DNA of 28,578 nucleotides. Origin: Alphaproteobacteria bacterium UBA998 (lineage in GTDB: Bacteria; Pseudomonadota; Alphaproteobacteria; Rickettsiales; UBA998). The notes under the pieces are model-generated. The model saw only the letters and a program-made list of their open reading frames with translations, had not been told where the DNA came from and searched no databases. The position numbers and the translations under genes are program-made. This document shows, piece by piece, positions 6,250-15,623 of this stretch (the stretch's first letter is position 1; every line of letters begins with the position of its first letter). The stretch is from contig DBAY01000071.1 in assembly GCA_002291925.1 (NCBI GenBank), positions 9,906-38,483 on the forward strand. The letters run 5' to 3'.

Positions 6250-7794
6250 ATGAGCACCATCCGCACCGCCCTGATTTCCGTCTCCGACAAGGAAGGCGTC
6301 GTCGACTTCGCCCGCAGCTTGCAGGCGCTGGGCATCGCCATCCTCTCCACCGGTGGCACGGCCGCGCTGCTGAAGCAGCAGGGGCTGGAGGTGCGCGACG
6401 TGTCCGACCATACCGGCTTCCCGGAGATCATGGACGGGCGCGTGAAAACGCTGCACCCGCGCGTGCATGGCGGCATTCTGGCGCGCCGCAAGGAGGAAAG
6501 CCATCAGCAGGCGATGGCCGAGCATGACATCCCCCCCATCGACCTGGTCGCCATCAACCTTTACCCGTTCGAGAAAACCGTGCAGGCGGGCGCGGGCTGG
6601 GAGGACTGTATCGAGAACATCGATATCGGCGGCCCCGCCATGATCCGCGCCGCCGCCAAGAACCACGAGGACGTCACCATCCTCGTCTCATGCGAGGATT
6701 ACGGCATCGTGCTGGAGGAGATCGAGGCGAATAACGGTGCCACCACGCTGAATTTGCGCCGCCGCCTCGCTGCCAAGGCCTTCGCGCGCACGGCGGCCTA
6801 TGACGCTGCCATCGCCAACTGGTTCGCCAAGCAGGAGGAGGCGGGCATGCCGCAGCGCCTGATCGTGGTGGCTGACCGCGTGCAATCGCTGCGCTACGGC
6901 GAGAACCTGCACCAGAGCGCCGCCTTCTATCGCATCGGCGAGGCGGCGGGCACGCTCGCCGGCGCGCGCCAGTTGCAGGGCAAGGAACTCAGCTACAACA
7001 ACATCAACGATACCGACGCCGCGCTGCAGCTGGTGGAGGAGTTCGACCAGCCAGCCGTCGCCATCATCAAGCACGCCAACCCGTGCGGCGTGGCGCTGGC
7101 CGATAACTTGGCCGAAGCCTACCGCCGTGCCTTCGCCTGCGATCCGAAATCTGCCTTTGGCGGCATCATCGCCCTGAACCGCCGCGTCGAGGCCGAGGTG
7201 GCCGCCGCCATCGCCGAGCAGTTCGCGGAAGTCATTCTGGCCCCGGAATTCTCCGAGGAAGCCAAGGAGATCTTTGTCGCCAAGAAGAATCTGCGCCTGC
7301 TGGAGCTGCATGGCTTCCGCCCGGATTTCTTGCCCCAGCTGCGCAGCGTCTCCGGCGGGCTGCTGGTGCAATCACCCGATGACGCGGTGCTGGTGGAATC
7401 CGGCCTGAAACTGGTGACGAAACGCGCTCCGAGTGCGCAGGAAATGGCCGATCTGCGCACGGCGTTCGCCATCTGCAAGCATGTGAAGTCCAACGCCATC
7501 GTATTGGCGCGGGACGGCCGCACCCACGGCATCGGGGCGGGCCAGATGAGCCGTATCGATTCCGTCCACATCGCCTGCCGCAAAGCCGCCGAAAACGGCC
7601 TCGGCACGCAGGGCACCGTGCTCGCCTCCGACGCCTTCTTCCCCTTCGACGACAATGTCCATGCTGCAGCCGTTGCCGGCATCACCGCCCTGATTCAGCC
7701 GGGTGGCTCCGTGCGTGATGAGGAAGTGATTGCCGCGGCGGACAAGTACGGCATGGCCATGCTGTTCACGGGGATGCGGCATTTCAGGCATTGA
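6250..7794 (+). CDS. purH: Bifunctional AICAR formyltransferase/IMP cyclohydrolase
   Basis: PurH carries out the last two steps of IMP synthesis in the cytoplasm. The 514-residue protein begins with the IMP cyclohydrolase domain: RTALISVSDKEG, STGGTA (33-38), FPEIMDGRVKTLHP (57-70) and RVHGGIL. The AICAR formyltransferase domain follows, with SLRYGENLHQSAAFY, ELSYNNINDTDAA and the catalytic K274-H275 in IIKHANPCGVA. AFGGIIALN and FFPFDD.VHAAA near the end are also characteristic. The length is normal. No strong ribosome binding site is seen. It follows a repeat-containing gap and is not obviously in an operon with its neighbours. Confidence 0.97.
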   Translation: MSTIRTALISVSDKEGVVDFARSLQALGIAILSTGGTAALLKQQGLEVRDVSDHTGFPEIMDGRVKTLHPRVHGGILARRKEESHQQAMAEHDIPPIDLVAINLYPFEKTVQAGAGWEDCIENIDIGGPAMIRAAAKNHEDVTILVSCEDYGIVLEEIEANNGATTLNLRRRLAAKAFARTAAYDAAIANWFAKQEEAGMPQRLIVVADRVQSLRYGENLHQSAAFYRIGEAAGTLAGARQLQGKELSYNNINDTDAALQLVEEFDQPAVAIIKHANPCGVALADNLAEAYRRAFACDPKSAFGGIIALNRRVEAEVAAAIAEQFAEVILAPEFSEEAKEIFVAKKNLRLLELHGFRPDFLPQLRSVSGGLLVQSPDDAVLVESGLKLVTKRAPSAQEMADLRTAFAICKHVKSNAIVLARDGRTHGIGAGQMSRIDSVHIACRKAAENGLGTQGTVLASDAFFPFDDNVHAAAVAGITALIQPGGSVRDEEVIAAADKYGMAMLFTGMRHFRH

Positions 7795-7810
7795 TAGGAA
7801 TCATAGTCTA

Positions 7811-7838
7811 TTGACAATAAGTAAGAAACATATATACT
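7811..7838 (+). promoter_or_regulatory. Sigma-70-like promoter of the vapBC pair
   Basis: A perfect -35 box TTGACA (7811-7816) and a near-consensus -10 box TATACT (7833-7838) are separated by 16 bases. Transcription would be expected to start about six to eight bases after the -10 box, at roughly 7844-7846, which coincides with the vapB ATG at 7846. The message may therefore have almost no leader. Confidence 0.75.
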
Positions 7839-7854
7839 GGTCATTATGACTAGT
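7836..7854 (+). promoter_or_regulatory. Operator-like inverted repeat over the vapB -10 box and start codon
   Basis: ACTGGTCAT (7836-7844) and ATGACTAGT (7846-7854) are inverted copies with eight of nine positions matching, centred on base 7845. The repeat covers the end of the -10 box, the expected transcription start and the ATG. This is where an antitoxin or toxin-antitoxin complex would bind to repress its own operon, as is usual for such modules. Confidence 0.6.
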
Positions 7855-8124
7855 CAAAATTTATTACCCCCGTCCGAAGTGCAGGCGTCTGAAGCGAAAA
7901 CGCATCTCCTGCGGCTGTTGGATAACGTCGAGCAGGGGGAAAGCTTTGTCATTACCCGCCATGGCCGCGCCATCGCGCGGCTCGTGCCGGAAAATGTGCA
8001 ACAGCAGACAGACAGCGCCCGCATCGTGCAGGCACTTCACGCATTACGGGCGAGTCTGGCGAATCGCGGCCAGTCTTTTTCCTGGAACGAGCTCAAATCC
8101 TATCGCGACGAAGGGCGGCGGTGA
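7846..8124 (+). CDS. Type II antitoxin, Phd/YefM family (VapB partner)
   Basis: This 92-residue DNA-binding antitoxin has the Phd/YefM N-terminal fold signature: VQASEAKTHLLRLLDNVEQG followed by ESFVITRHGRAIARLVPE (about residues 35-52). The remaining residues form the toxin-binding tail, which contains FSWNELKSYRDEGRR. Its stop codon overlaps the GTG start of the PIN-domain toxin (GTGA at 8121-8124), the usual coupling for these pairs. A promoter with an overlapping inverted repeat lies immediately upstream, so autorepression is likely. Confidence 0.9.
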   Translation: MTSQNLLPPSEVQASEAKTHLLRLLDNVEQGESFVITRHGRAIARLVPENVQQQTDSARIVQALHALRASLANRGQSFSWNELKSYRDEGRR

Positions 8125-8546
8125 CGCATTGCGTGTTGGATAGCTCGGTAGCGCTCGCGTGGCTATTACCCGGCGAAACGACGGAAGCTACGGATCAGTT
8201 ACTGGAACATGTGAGTCAGGCCGGGGCGGTTGCCCCCGCTTTGTGGCCGCTGGAGGTGGCCAACGTAATGCTTAATGCTGAGCGCGCCGGGCGCGTGCAG
8301 GCGAAGGACCGTTTGGAGGCGCTCGCATTACTTGCCACGCTGCCCATTCGTATTGATGGTGAAACGGCAGCGCATGCTTGGCAAGATACGCTGCTTCTGG
8401 CGGAAACCCATCGGCTTACACTGTACGATGCGACATATCTCGAACTGGCCCGTCGCCGTGCACTACCACTGGCAACACTGGACATGGCCTTGCATGCTGC
8501 TGCCGTGAAGAGCGGTGTCGCCATACTCGGCAAAGCCGGGGATTAA
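8121..8546 (+). CDS. vapC: PIN-domain ribonuclease toxin, VapC family
   Basis: VapC toxins are metal-dependent ribonucleases that cut tRNA or rRNA when freed from their antitoxin. The 141-residue protein starts with GTG inside the antitoxin stop codon. The PIN acidic residues are visible: D7 in CVLDSSVALAWLLPGE, the glutamate of PLEVANVM, the aspartate of TLYDATYLELA, and the aspartate of LATLDMALHAAA. All four expected positions are present, so it should be active. The gene ends against the convergent glutamate dehydrogenase gene; the two stop codons share the four bases TTAA (8543-8546). Confidence 0.92.
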   Translation: MTHCVLDSSVALAWLLPGETTEATDQLLEHVSQAGAVAPALWPLEVANVMLNAERAGRVQAKDRLEALALLATLPIRIDGETAAHAWQDTLLLAETHRLTLYDATYLELARRRALPLATLDMALHAAAVKSGVAILGKAGD

Positions 8547-11500
8547 ATTACCAGAATACTCTGCAACGCCACCACCAAGGTCGCCAGATTACGCGTGTCC
8601 GATGACTTGAGGTCGCGGATGAGGCGTTCGTAGCGCTGGATGCCTTTTTCTTGGGCGCTCCACCAGCGCTCGAGGGCGGCGTCGGCTTTCTCCCCTTTCT
8701 TCATGCCAGCGATGACGGCCAGGGTGCCGCGGCGCTGGGCGTCGTAGAGGCTGGCGATCAGGGCTTTCATGGCGAGGCGGTCCCAGTGGCCGGCATCGGT
8801 GCCCGCGCGGGCGGCGCCGCGCAGCCAGTCGAGCTCCAGCCGTTCGCCGAGCAGGAAATAAATCTCACCCACCGTCTTCACGGGCAGCATGGAGGAAAGC
8901 GCCACATTCACCACGTCCGGGGCGGAGGCCAGTACATCGAGCGAGGCGATGCGTGAGGCCAGCGCGGCAGGCACGCCGCGGGTCACCAGCGGGGCGGTGC
9001 GCTCCTGCATCTCCTGCCGGATCTCGGCGGAGACCATCGTGCCGGTATGGGCAAGGAAGGTTTCCACCAGCTCACCATAGCGGGCGATGACGTCGTCGAT
9101 ATCGAGGGGGCTGGAGAGGTTGTTGAGCAGCCAGGGCAGCACGCGCTCGAGGAAGCGGTTGATCTCGGCGAACATCTCCACCTGCACCATGTACTCCACC
9201 GCGCCGTCGAGCGACTCGATGGCATGCCACAATTCGCGCAGGCCGAAAGCGTCGCGGGCGATGACATAGGCGCGGGTGATGTCCGGCGTCTCGCGGCCCG
9301 TATCCTCGGCCAAGGCGTGCAGGAAGGCAATGCCCGTGCGGTTGATCAGGCTGTTGGTGACCACGGTGGCGATGATCTCGCGCTTCAGCCGGTGGGCGCG
9401 GATGTCGGCAGCGTAGGCTTCCTGCATGGCCTCGGGGAAATAGCGCATCAGGTCGCGCTCGAAGTAAGGGAGGTCGGGCAGGTCGGAGGCGATGAGATCA
9501 TTGTAAAGCGCGATCTTCGCATAGGCCAAGAGCACGGCCAGCTCCGGGCGCATGAAGCCGCGCTTCTCGACGCGCATGGCGGCGATCTGCTTGTCGGTGG
9601 GCAGGAACTCCACCGCGCGGTCGAGCAGGCCCTTGCGCTCCAGCCGGTGCATCAGGCGCACCTGCGGCTCGAGCAAATCGAAGCCCTGCGCGCGGGCGAT
9701 GGTGAGGGCCTGCGTCTGCAAACGGTTGTCGCGCAATACCAGCCCGGCCACCTCGTCGGTCATGGAGGCGAGGAATTCGTCGCGGGCCTCACGGGTGAGG
9801 CGCCCCGCGGCTTCCACGGGGGCGAGCGCAATCTTGATGTTCACCTCGTGGTCAGAGGTGTCGACGCCCGCCGAATTGTCGATGGCGTCGGTGTTGATGC
9901 GGCCGCCATTCAGGGCGTATTCGATGCGGCCCTTCTGCGTGAAGCCGAGATTGCCGCCTTCGCCCACCACCTTGGCGCGCAGCTCCGAGCCGTTGATGCG
10001 CAGCGGGTCGTTGGTGCGATCACCCACATCGTCATTGCTCTCGGATTCGGCTTTCACATAGGTGCCGATGCCGCCGTTCCACAGCAGATCGACGGGGGCT
10101 TTCAGGATGAGGCGGATGACTTCATCGGGCGTGGCCGCCGTGAGGTCGGTGCCGAGCACGGCGCGCACTTCCTTGGAAAGCGGGATGGACTTTACCTTGC
10201 GCTCGAACACGCCGCCGCCCTTGGAGATGAGCTCCGGCTTGTAATCGGCCCAGGTGGAGCGGGGCTTCTCGAACAGGCGCTTGCGCTCCTTGAAGCTCGC
10301 CTTGGCGTCCGGGGCGGGGTCGAGGAAGATGTGCATGTGGTTGAAGGCGGCAAGCAGCTTCGTGGCCTTGGAGAGCAGCATGCCGTTGCCGAACACGTCG
10401 CCCGCCATGTCGCCGATGCCGACACAGGTGAACGCGTCCTTTTGCACGTCGAGCCCCAGTTCGCGGAAATGGCGTTGCACGGAAATCCACGCGCCGCGGG
10501 CGGTGATGCCCATTTCCTTGTGATCGTAGCCTGCCGAGCCACCGGAGGCGAACGCGTCGCCTAGCCAGAAACCATAGGCCTGGCTCACGCCATTGGCGAT
10601 GTCGGAGAAGGTCGCGGTGCCCTTGTCGGCGGCGACCACGAGGTAGGGATCGTCCTCGTCATAGCGCACGACGTTCTCCGGCGGCACAATCGTTCCGCCC
10701 ACGATATTATCGGTGATATCCAGCAGGCCGGAGAGGAATTGCCGGTAGCAGGCGATGCCCTCCTGCAGGTAGGCCTCGCGGCCCCCCTCGGCAGGCGGCT
10801 GCTTCACGATGAAGCCGCCCTTGGAGCCCACTGGCACGATCACGGCGTTCTTCACCATCTGCGCCTTCATGAGGCCGAGAATCTCGGTGCGGAAATCCTC
10901 CGGGCGGTCCGACCAGCGCAGGCCGCCGCGCGCGACCTTGCCGCCGCGCAGATGGATGCCCTCGGTGCGGATGGAGTAGACGAAAATCTCCGCATGCGGG
11001 CGCGGCAGTGGGAGCTCCGGCACCTCGCGGGAGTTCAGCTTGAAGCTCACATAGGGCTTCGGCTGGCCCTCCTTCGTGGTCTGGAAGAAGTTGGTGCGCA
11101 GCGTCGCCTCGATGACTGCCTGATAGCGGCGGATGATGCGATCTTCGGCGAGGTTGGTGACGCCTGCCAGTTCCGCTGCGATCATCTCCAACACCTGCGG
11201 CATGGCGGCCGTGCGCTTCGTCCGCGCGGTCGGGCCGAATTTCGCCTCGAAATAGCCAAACAGCAGCGAGGCGAGCTTCGGATAGGCCCCGAGCGCATTG
11301 GCCATGTATTGCGTGCTGTAGGGCAGGCCCGCCTGCTTGAGGTATTTGCCGTAAGCACGCAGCAGCACGACCTGCCGCCAGTTCAACTCGGCGCGGGCGA
11401 CCAGCACGTTGAAGCCGTCATTTTCCATCTCGCCGGTCCAGACGCGCAGCAGCGCTTCTTCTACCAGCGGGCGGATGGAATCGAGATGCTCATGCGTCAC

Positions 11501-13372
11501 ATGTGGCATGGTGACGATGAAATCTCGGATCAGCGCCTTGGTCTTTTTGCCCGCTTCCAGCGTTGGGCGCAGGGTGAAGGGATGCACGTCGATCACCTGC
11601 ATGCCCATGTTCTCCAGCAGCGGTAGCAGCATGGAGAGCGGCTGCTCGGCGCCGGAGGTATAGATCTTCAGCCGGAAGTAATTCTGCGGCGCCTCATCCT
11701 CCACATAGAGGTGGAAGGCGGGCTGGCCTGAGGCGAGCATGCCCTGAATCTTCTCGATATCGAATAGCGCGGTGAGGGTCGGGTAGGCGTTGATATAGTC
11801 TTTGGAGAAGGCCTGCCCGAAGGTGCGGTAGATCTGCTCCGCCTTGGCGTCGCCGTACATATCCACCAGCGTATCGCGCAGCGCATCCACCCAGTAATTG
11901 ATGATGTCCGCCAACTCGGCGCGCAGGGATGCGAAATCCACTGCCGGAATCTGGCCCGGCGTGGTCTTGATGATGTAATGCACGCGCGCCAGCGGGGATT
12001 CGGTAACTTGCGTGTAATAGCTCATCACCTTGCCGCCGAAGGCGCGCTCCAGCGCCTGCGCCACTTCGGTGCGCACGAAGGTGTTGAACTTGTCGCGCGG
12101 CAGGTAGACGAGGCAGCTCACCGAGCGCTCGAACGCGTCGCGGCGGGTGAACAGGCCGATATCCGGGCGCGCCTCCAGCGAGAGGATGCCGAGCGACGTT
12201 TCGAACAGCTCGTCCTCGCTGATCTGAAACAGCTCGTCGCGCGGGTAGAATTCGAGAATAGCGCGCAGCGCCTTGCCGTTATGGCTGACCGGGTCATAAC
12301 CGGCGCGGGCCAGCACGCGCTCGATCTTGCGGCGGATGAAAGGGATGTTGTCGGCAGGCTGGAAATAGGCAAGGGAGGTGAACAGGCCGAGGAAGCGCAC
12401 CTCGCCCACCACCTTGCCCTTGGCGTCGTAGCGCTTCACATCCACGTAATCCATGTAAACCGGGCGGTGCACCAGCGATCGGGTGTTGGCCTTCGTCACC
12501 TCGATGAGGGTGGGCTGCATGGCGAGGTGCTGTGCCTCGGTGGGCAGGGCGGCCAGGCCCTGCGGCCCGTCCTCGCGACGCTCCACGCGCAGCACGCCGA
12601 GCCGCGCGGCATCGCGCTCGCGCAGCAGGCGCTGGCCCTTGGATTCATAGAAATCATACTCGGCATAGCCGAGGAAGACGAAATTCTTCTGCCCCAGCCA
12701 GTCAAGGAAATCGAGCGCCTCGGCCACCTCCTCGCGGCTGGCGGGCGATTTGGCAGCGACTATGTCGCGGCGCACGGATTCCAGCTTTTCCAGAATCTTC
12801 TGCCAGTCGCCCACTGCGCATTGCACATGCTGCAACATGTGCTCCAGCTCGGAGAGCAGCGCCTGCTCCGGCATCCCGGCGGGCAGCGAGGAGAGGTGGA
12901 AATGGATGACTGACTCGCACCGCGTCTCCGGCGAACGTTTCTTGCCGTCCCCGTCTTCCAGCGAGATGAGCTTGCCCTTCGCATCGCGCACCACGCGCAG
13001 GATGGGGTGGATGGCGACGTAGATGTCGAACTCCTTGCGGGCCAGCAGCGCCATGGTGGAGTCCACCAGGAAGGGCATGTCATCGTTGATCATCTCCAGC
13101 ACGAGATGGCGGCGTTTGCCGAACGCGGCAGAATATTCCGGCACAAACAGGCGCATCTTGGGCTCGCCGGGGGTGCGCTCACGCATGAAGGCGTAGGCAT
13201 CCGCGGCCATCTGGGCGGCGACGGGCGCGGGCAGGGATTCGATGTCGCGCAGCGGGGTCTTGTCGAAGAAGGCGCGGGTGAAATCCTTCAGGGCCTGCGA
13301 CGCTTTAGGCGGCAGGGCGGCAACGAACTGGTCGATTTTATCGGAGAATTCGCGGGAGTAGGCGGGGCGCAT
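8543..13372 (-). CDS. gdh: NAD-specific glutamate dehydrogenase, large (about 180 kDa) type
   Basis: This cytoplasmic enzyme oxidises glutamate to 2-oxoglutarate and ammonia, mainly for amino-acid catabolism. The product has 1,609 residues from the ATG at 13372, the expected size for the GDH-180 family (about 1,600). The long N-terminal regulatory region contains FLVDSTMALLARKEFDIYVA, IHPILRVVRD and YLPRDKFNT. The dehydrogenase core includes GGLRWSDRPEDFRTEILGLM, KAQMVKNAVIVPVGSKGGF, MAGDVFGNGMLLS and DLLWNGGIGTYVK. The frame is open further upstream to a TTG at 13423, but the ATG fits better. The gene reads toward vapC and diverges from cysQ. Confidence 0.95.
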   Translation of the reverse strand: MRPAYSREFSDKIDQFVAALPPKASQALKDFTRAFFDKTPLRDIESLPAPVAAQMAADAYAFMRERTPGEPKMRLFVPEYSAAFGKRRHLVLEMINDDMPFLVDSTMALLARKEFDIYVAIHPILRVVRDAKGKLISLEDGDGKKRSPETRCESVIHFHLSSLPAGMPEQALLSELEHMLQHVQCAVGDWQKILEKLESVRRDIVAAKSPASREEVAEALDFLDWLGQKNFVFLGYAEYDFYESKGQRLLRERDAARLGVLRVERREDGPQGLAALPTEAQHLAMQPTLIEVTKANTRSLVHRPVYMDYVDVKRYDAKGKVVGEVRFLGLFTSLAYFQPADNIPFIRRKIERVLARAGYDPVSHNGKALRAILEFYPRDELFQISEDELFETSLGILSLEARPDIGLFTRRDAFERSVSCLVYLPRDKFNTFVRTEVAQALERAFGGKVMSYYTQVTESPLARVHYIIKTTPGQIPAVDFASLRAELADIINYWVDALRDTLVDMYGDAKAEQIYRTFGQAFSKDYINAYPTLTALFDIEKIQGMLASGQPAFHLYVEDEAPQNYFRLKIYTSGAEQPLSMLLPLLENMGMQVIDVHPFTLRPTLEAGKKTKALIRDFIVTMPHVTHEHLDSIRPLVEEALLRVWTGEMENDGFNVLVARAELNWRQVVLLRAYGKYLKQAGLPYSTQYMANALGAYPKLASLLFGYFEAKFGPTARTKRTAAMPQVLEMIAAELAGVTNLAEDRIIRRYQAVIEATLRTNFFQTTKEGQPKPYVSFKLNSREVPELPLPRPHAEIFVYSIRTEGIHLRGGKVARGGLRWSDRPEDFRTEILGLMKAQMVKNAVIVPVGSKGGFIVKQPPAEGGREAYLQEGIACYRQFLSGLLDITDNIVGGTIVPPENVVRYDEDDPYLVVAADKGTATFSDIANGVSQAYGFWLGDAFASGGSAGYDHKEMGITARGAWISVQRHFRELGLDVQKDAFTCVGIGDMAGDVFGNGMLLSKATKLLAAFNHMHIFLDPAPDAKASFKERKRLFEKPRSTWADYKPELISKGGGVFERKVKSIPLSKEVRAVLGTDLTAATPDEVIRLILKAPVDLLWNGGIGTYVKAESESNDDVGDRTNDPLRINGSELRAKVVGEGGNLGFTQKGRIEYALNGGRINTDAIDNSAGVDTSDHEVNIKIALAPVEAAGRLTREARDEFLASMTDEVAGLVLRDNRLQTQALTIARAQGFDLLEPQVRLMHRLERKGLLDRAVEFLPTDKQIAAMRVEKRGFMRPELAVLLAYAKIALYNDLIASDLPDLPYFERDLMRYFPEAMQEAYAADIRAHRLKREIIATVVTNSLINRTGIAFLHALAEDTGRETPDITRAYVIARDAFGLRELWHAIESLDGAVEYMVQVEMFAEINRFLERVLPWLLNNLSSPLDIDDVIARYGELVETFLAHTGTMVSAEIRQEMQERTAPLVTRGVPAALASRIASLDVLASAPDVVNVALSSMLPVKTVGEIYFLLGERLELDWLRGAARAGTDAGHWDRLAMKALIASLYDAQRRGTLAVIAGMKKGEKADAALERWWSAQEKGIQRYERLIRDLKSSDTRNLATLVVALQSILVI

Positions 13373-13456
13373 GGGAAAATCGGGTCTTGCTGGGTTGTGC
13401 CGTGGGTAGGGGTCTGGTAGCAATAACCCATATAGGAATCAAGACAAGGAAATCCG

Positions 13457-14293
13457 ATGTTGCGCCGCGACAACCCGGTGAGCGCGACCGACCCGCTGCT
13501 GTCCCACGCCACGCTGGAGCATCTGCTGGCCTTGGCGTTTCAGGCGGGGGAAGGGATTCTCACCGCCCAGCGCGAGGGGCTGCGCATCTCCCGCAAGGCG
13601 GATGCCAGCATGGTGACCCACGCCGATGAAGAAGCCGACGCGCTGATCGTTGCGGAGCTGAAACGGTTGGCGCCCGACGTGCCCGTGGTGTCCGAAGAGG
13701 GGGCCGCCCTGCCGGAGGAGACGCTGAAACATGGCCGCTTCTGGCTGGTCGACCCGCTGGACGGCACCAACGGCTATATCCGCGGCGGCTCGGAATATAC
13801 CGTCAATATCGCGCTTATCGAGGATCAGCGGCCGGTGATGGGCGTCATCGTCATCCCCGCCACCGGTGAAGGCTTTGGCGGGCTGGTCGGTGACGGCGCG
13901 TGGAAGCAGCAGGGCGAGGAGATGCGCCCCATTCGCGTGCGACCCGCCCCGGCAGAGGGCTGGACGGTGCTGCTTAGCCATCGCGGCGCGCATGACCGCG
14001 CGCGGGCGCTGCTCGCCAGATATCCGCTGGCACGGCTGAAGCCCGCCAGCAGCTCACTGAAATTCTGCCGTATCGCCGAGGGCGTCGCGGATTGCTATCC
14101 CCGCCTCGGCCCCACCATGGAGTGGGATACGGCGGCGGGCCACGCCATTTTGAATGCAGCGGGCGGCGAGGTCTATGCGCTGCCCTCCGGCGAGCCCTTC
14201 CGCTATGGCCGCGTGGGATTTCAGAACGGCAATTTCATCGCGGTCGGCGGTGTGACGCTGGACGCCGCCCGCCTGCCGCGCATCCGCGAGTGA
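13457..14293 (+). CDS. cysQ: 3'(2'),5'-bisphosphate nucleotidase CysQ (inositol monophosphatase family)
   Basis: CysQ removes the 3'-phosphate from PAP, a by-product of sulfate assimilation. The 278 residues carry the metal-binding motifs of the inositol monophosphatase superfamily: VVSEEGA with E80 and E81, WLVDPLDGTNGYI with D99 and D102, and EWDTAAGHAIL near the C-terminus. GGSEYTVNIALI and the SSLKFCRIAEGVADCYPR stretch favour CysQ over inositol monophosphatase or histidinol phosphatase. It diverges from the glutamate dehydrogenase gene, and ampG begins two bases after its stop. The two are probably co-transcribed, though the functions are unrelated. Confidence 0.88.
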   Translation: MLRRDNPVSATDPLLSHATLEHLLALAFQAGEGILTAQREGLRISRKADASMVTHADEEADALIVAELKRLAPDVPVVSEEGAALPEETLKHGRFWLVDPLDGTNGYIRGGSEYTVNIALIEDQRPVMGVIVIPATGEGFGGLVGDGAWKQQGEEMRPIRVRPAPAEGWTVLLSHRGAHDRARALLARYPLARLKPASSSLKFCRIAEGVADCYPRLGPTMEWDTAAGHAILNAAGGEVYALPSGEPFRYGRVGFQNGNFIAVGGVTLDAARLPRIRE

Positions 14294-14295
14294 TT

Positions 14296-15576
14296 ATGCG
14301 CCGCTATCTGCATCCCCGTATCCTCGCTATCCTGCTGCTGGGCATCTCCAGCGGTCTGCCGCGGGCGCTGGTGGGCGGCACGCTCTCGGCGTGGCTGGCG
14401 AAGAGCGGGGCGCCGAAAGAGGTCATCAGCGACCTGCTGGGGCTGACCGCGTCGTTCTATTCCTTCAAATTCGTATGGTCGCCGCTGATGGACCAGCTGC
14501 GCCTGCCGCTGTTGACACGCTGGGCCGGGCAGCGCGTGGGCTGGATGCTGCTGACGCAAGGGGTGCTCATCGGCGGTCTGGTGGCGCTGGCATGGCATGA
14601 CCCGGCGCTCTCGTTCGGCGAGTTCTCGCTGCTTGCCGCGCTGGTGGCGCTGGCCTCGGCCAGCCAGGACGTGGTGATCGACGCCTACCGCGCCGAGTAT
14701 CTGGCACGTGATCAATATGGCGAAGGCGCGGCGGTGGCGGTGTTCGGCTACCGCGTGGGGATGCTCGTCTCCGGCGCCGGGGCGCTGGTGCTGGCAGGCT
14801 GGCTGGGGGCGGACGGCGCCTATGACGCCAGTGTATGGCGGGTCATCTACCTCGTCATGGCGGGTATCATGGCGCTTGGCATGGTGACGGCGCTGCTAGC
14901 CGGGGAGCCGGACGTGGCGCGCGAGGAAAAGGCGGGCCGCAGCCTCCGCCAGTGGGTGCGCGATGCGGTGATTGCGCCGTTTCAGCAATTCGCCGAGGCC
15001 CATCCGCGCTGGGTTCTCCTGCTGCTGTTCGTGCTGTTCTACCGGGTGGCGGATGCCTTCATCGGCTCCATGGCCAACCCGTTTTACCTCGAGATGGGCT
15101 ACACGCTGGCGCAGGTAGGCAGCATCGCCAAGCTTTACGGTTTCGCGGCGGTGCTGCTGGGGGGCATCCTCGGCGCGGCAGCGCTGCACCGGCTCGGCAT
15201 GTATGGCGCGTTGTGGTGGTTCGGCCTTGCCCAGCTGCTGAGCAACCTGATTTACATTCTTCTGCTCCATACCGGCCCCGCTCCGTGGGCGCTGATGGTG
15301 GTGATTTCGGTGGAAAACCTCGCCAGCGGTGCGGTGGGGGCGGTGGCCGTCGCCTTCCTGACCCAGCTCTGCGACACGCGCTACACCGCCACGCAATATG
15401 CGCTGCTCTCCTCGCTCGCCGCGCTGACCGGGGCGCAGCTCTCGCGCTATGCGGGCTATGTGGTGGATCAGGCGGGCTGGGAGGCGATGTTCGCCCTCTC
15501 CGCCATCCTCGGCCTGCCCGCGCTGGCGCTGCTGGTGCCGCTGCGCAAGCACCCGGTGCTGGCAGGAAAAAAGTAA
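14296..15576 (+). CDS. ampG: AmpG-like muropeptide permease (MFS)
   Basis: AmpG imports anhydromuropeptides released by cell-wall turnover for recycling. The 426-residue protein is almost entirely made of membrane helices (about 12). Family signatures are LGISSGLPRALVGGTLSAWL at the N-terminus, SFKFVWSPLMDQL, LASASQDVVIDAYRAEYL and EMGYTLAQVGSIAKLYG. The last is close to the GFTxxEIGxxxK motif of AmpG. The start ATG lies two bases after the cysQ stop with no clear ribosome binding site, so coupled translation is likely. A general MFS transporter of related type is the alternative. Confidence 0.88.
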   Translation: MRRYLHPRILAILLLGISSGLPRALVGGTLSAWLAKSGAPKEVISDLLGLTASFYSFKFVWSPLMDQLRLPLLTRWAGQRVGWMLLTQGVLIGGLVALAWHDPALSFGEFSLLAALVALASASQDVVIDAYRAEYLARDQYGEGAAVAVFGYRVGMLVSGAGALVLAGWLGADGAYDASVWRVIYLVMAGIMALGMVTALLAGEPDVAREEKAGRSLRQWVRDAVIAPFQQFAEAHPRWVLLLLFVLFYRVADAFIGSMANPFYLEMGYTLAQVGSIAKLYGFAAVLLGGILGAAALHRLGMYGALWWFGLAQLLSNLIYILLLHTGPAPWALMVVISVENLASGAVGAVAVAFLTQLCDTRYTATQYALLSSLAALTGAQLSRYAGYVVDQAGWEAMFALSAILGLPALALLVPLRKHPVLAGKK

Positions 15577-15623
15577 CCGAATCTTCACACACATGTGGCG
15601 AACGCTCGTTTAGTTTTGCCGCC

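Noticed and set aside
9047..10564. Long plus-strand open frame of 505 codons opposite the glutamate dehydrogenase
   Set aside because: It is a mirror of the high-GC dehydrogenase coding sequence, with His/Gln/Gly/Val-rich meaningless composition and no protein motif.
14835..15623. Upstream extension of the 161-residue unknown gene through ampG
   Set aside because: The translation across ampG is arginine/glycine/alanine-rich shadow sequence; the natural ATG lies after the ampG stop.
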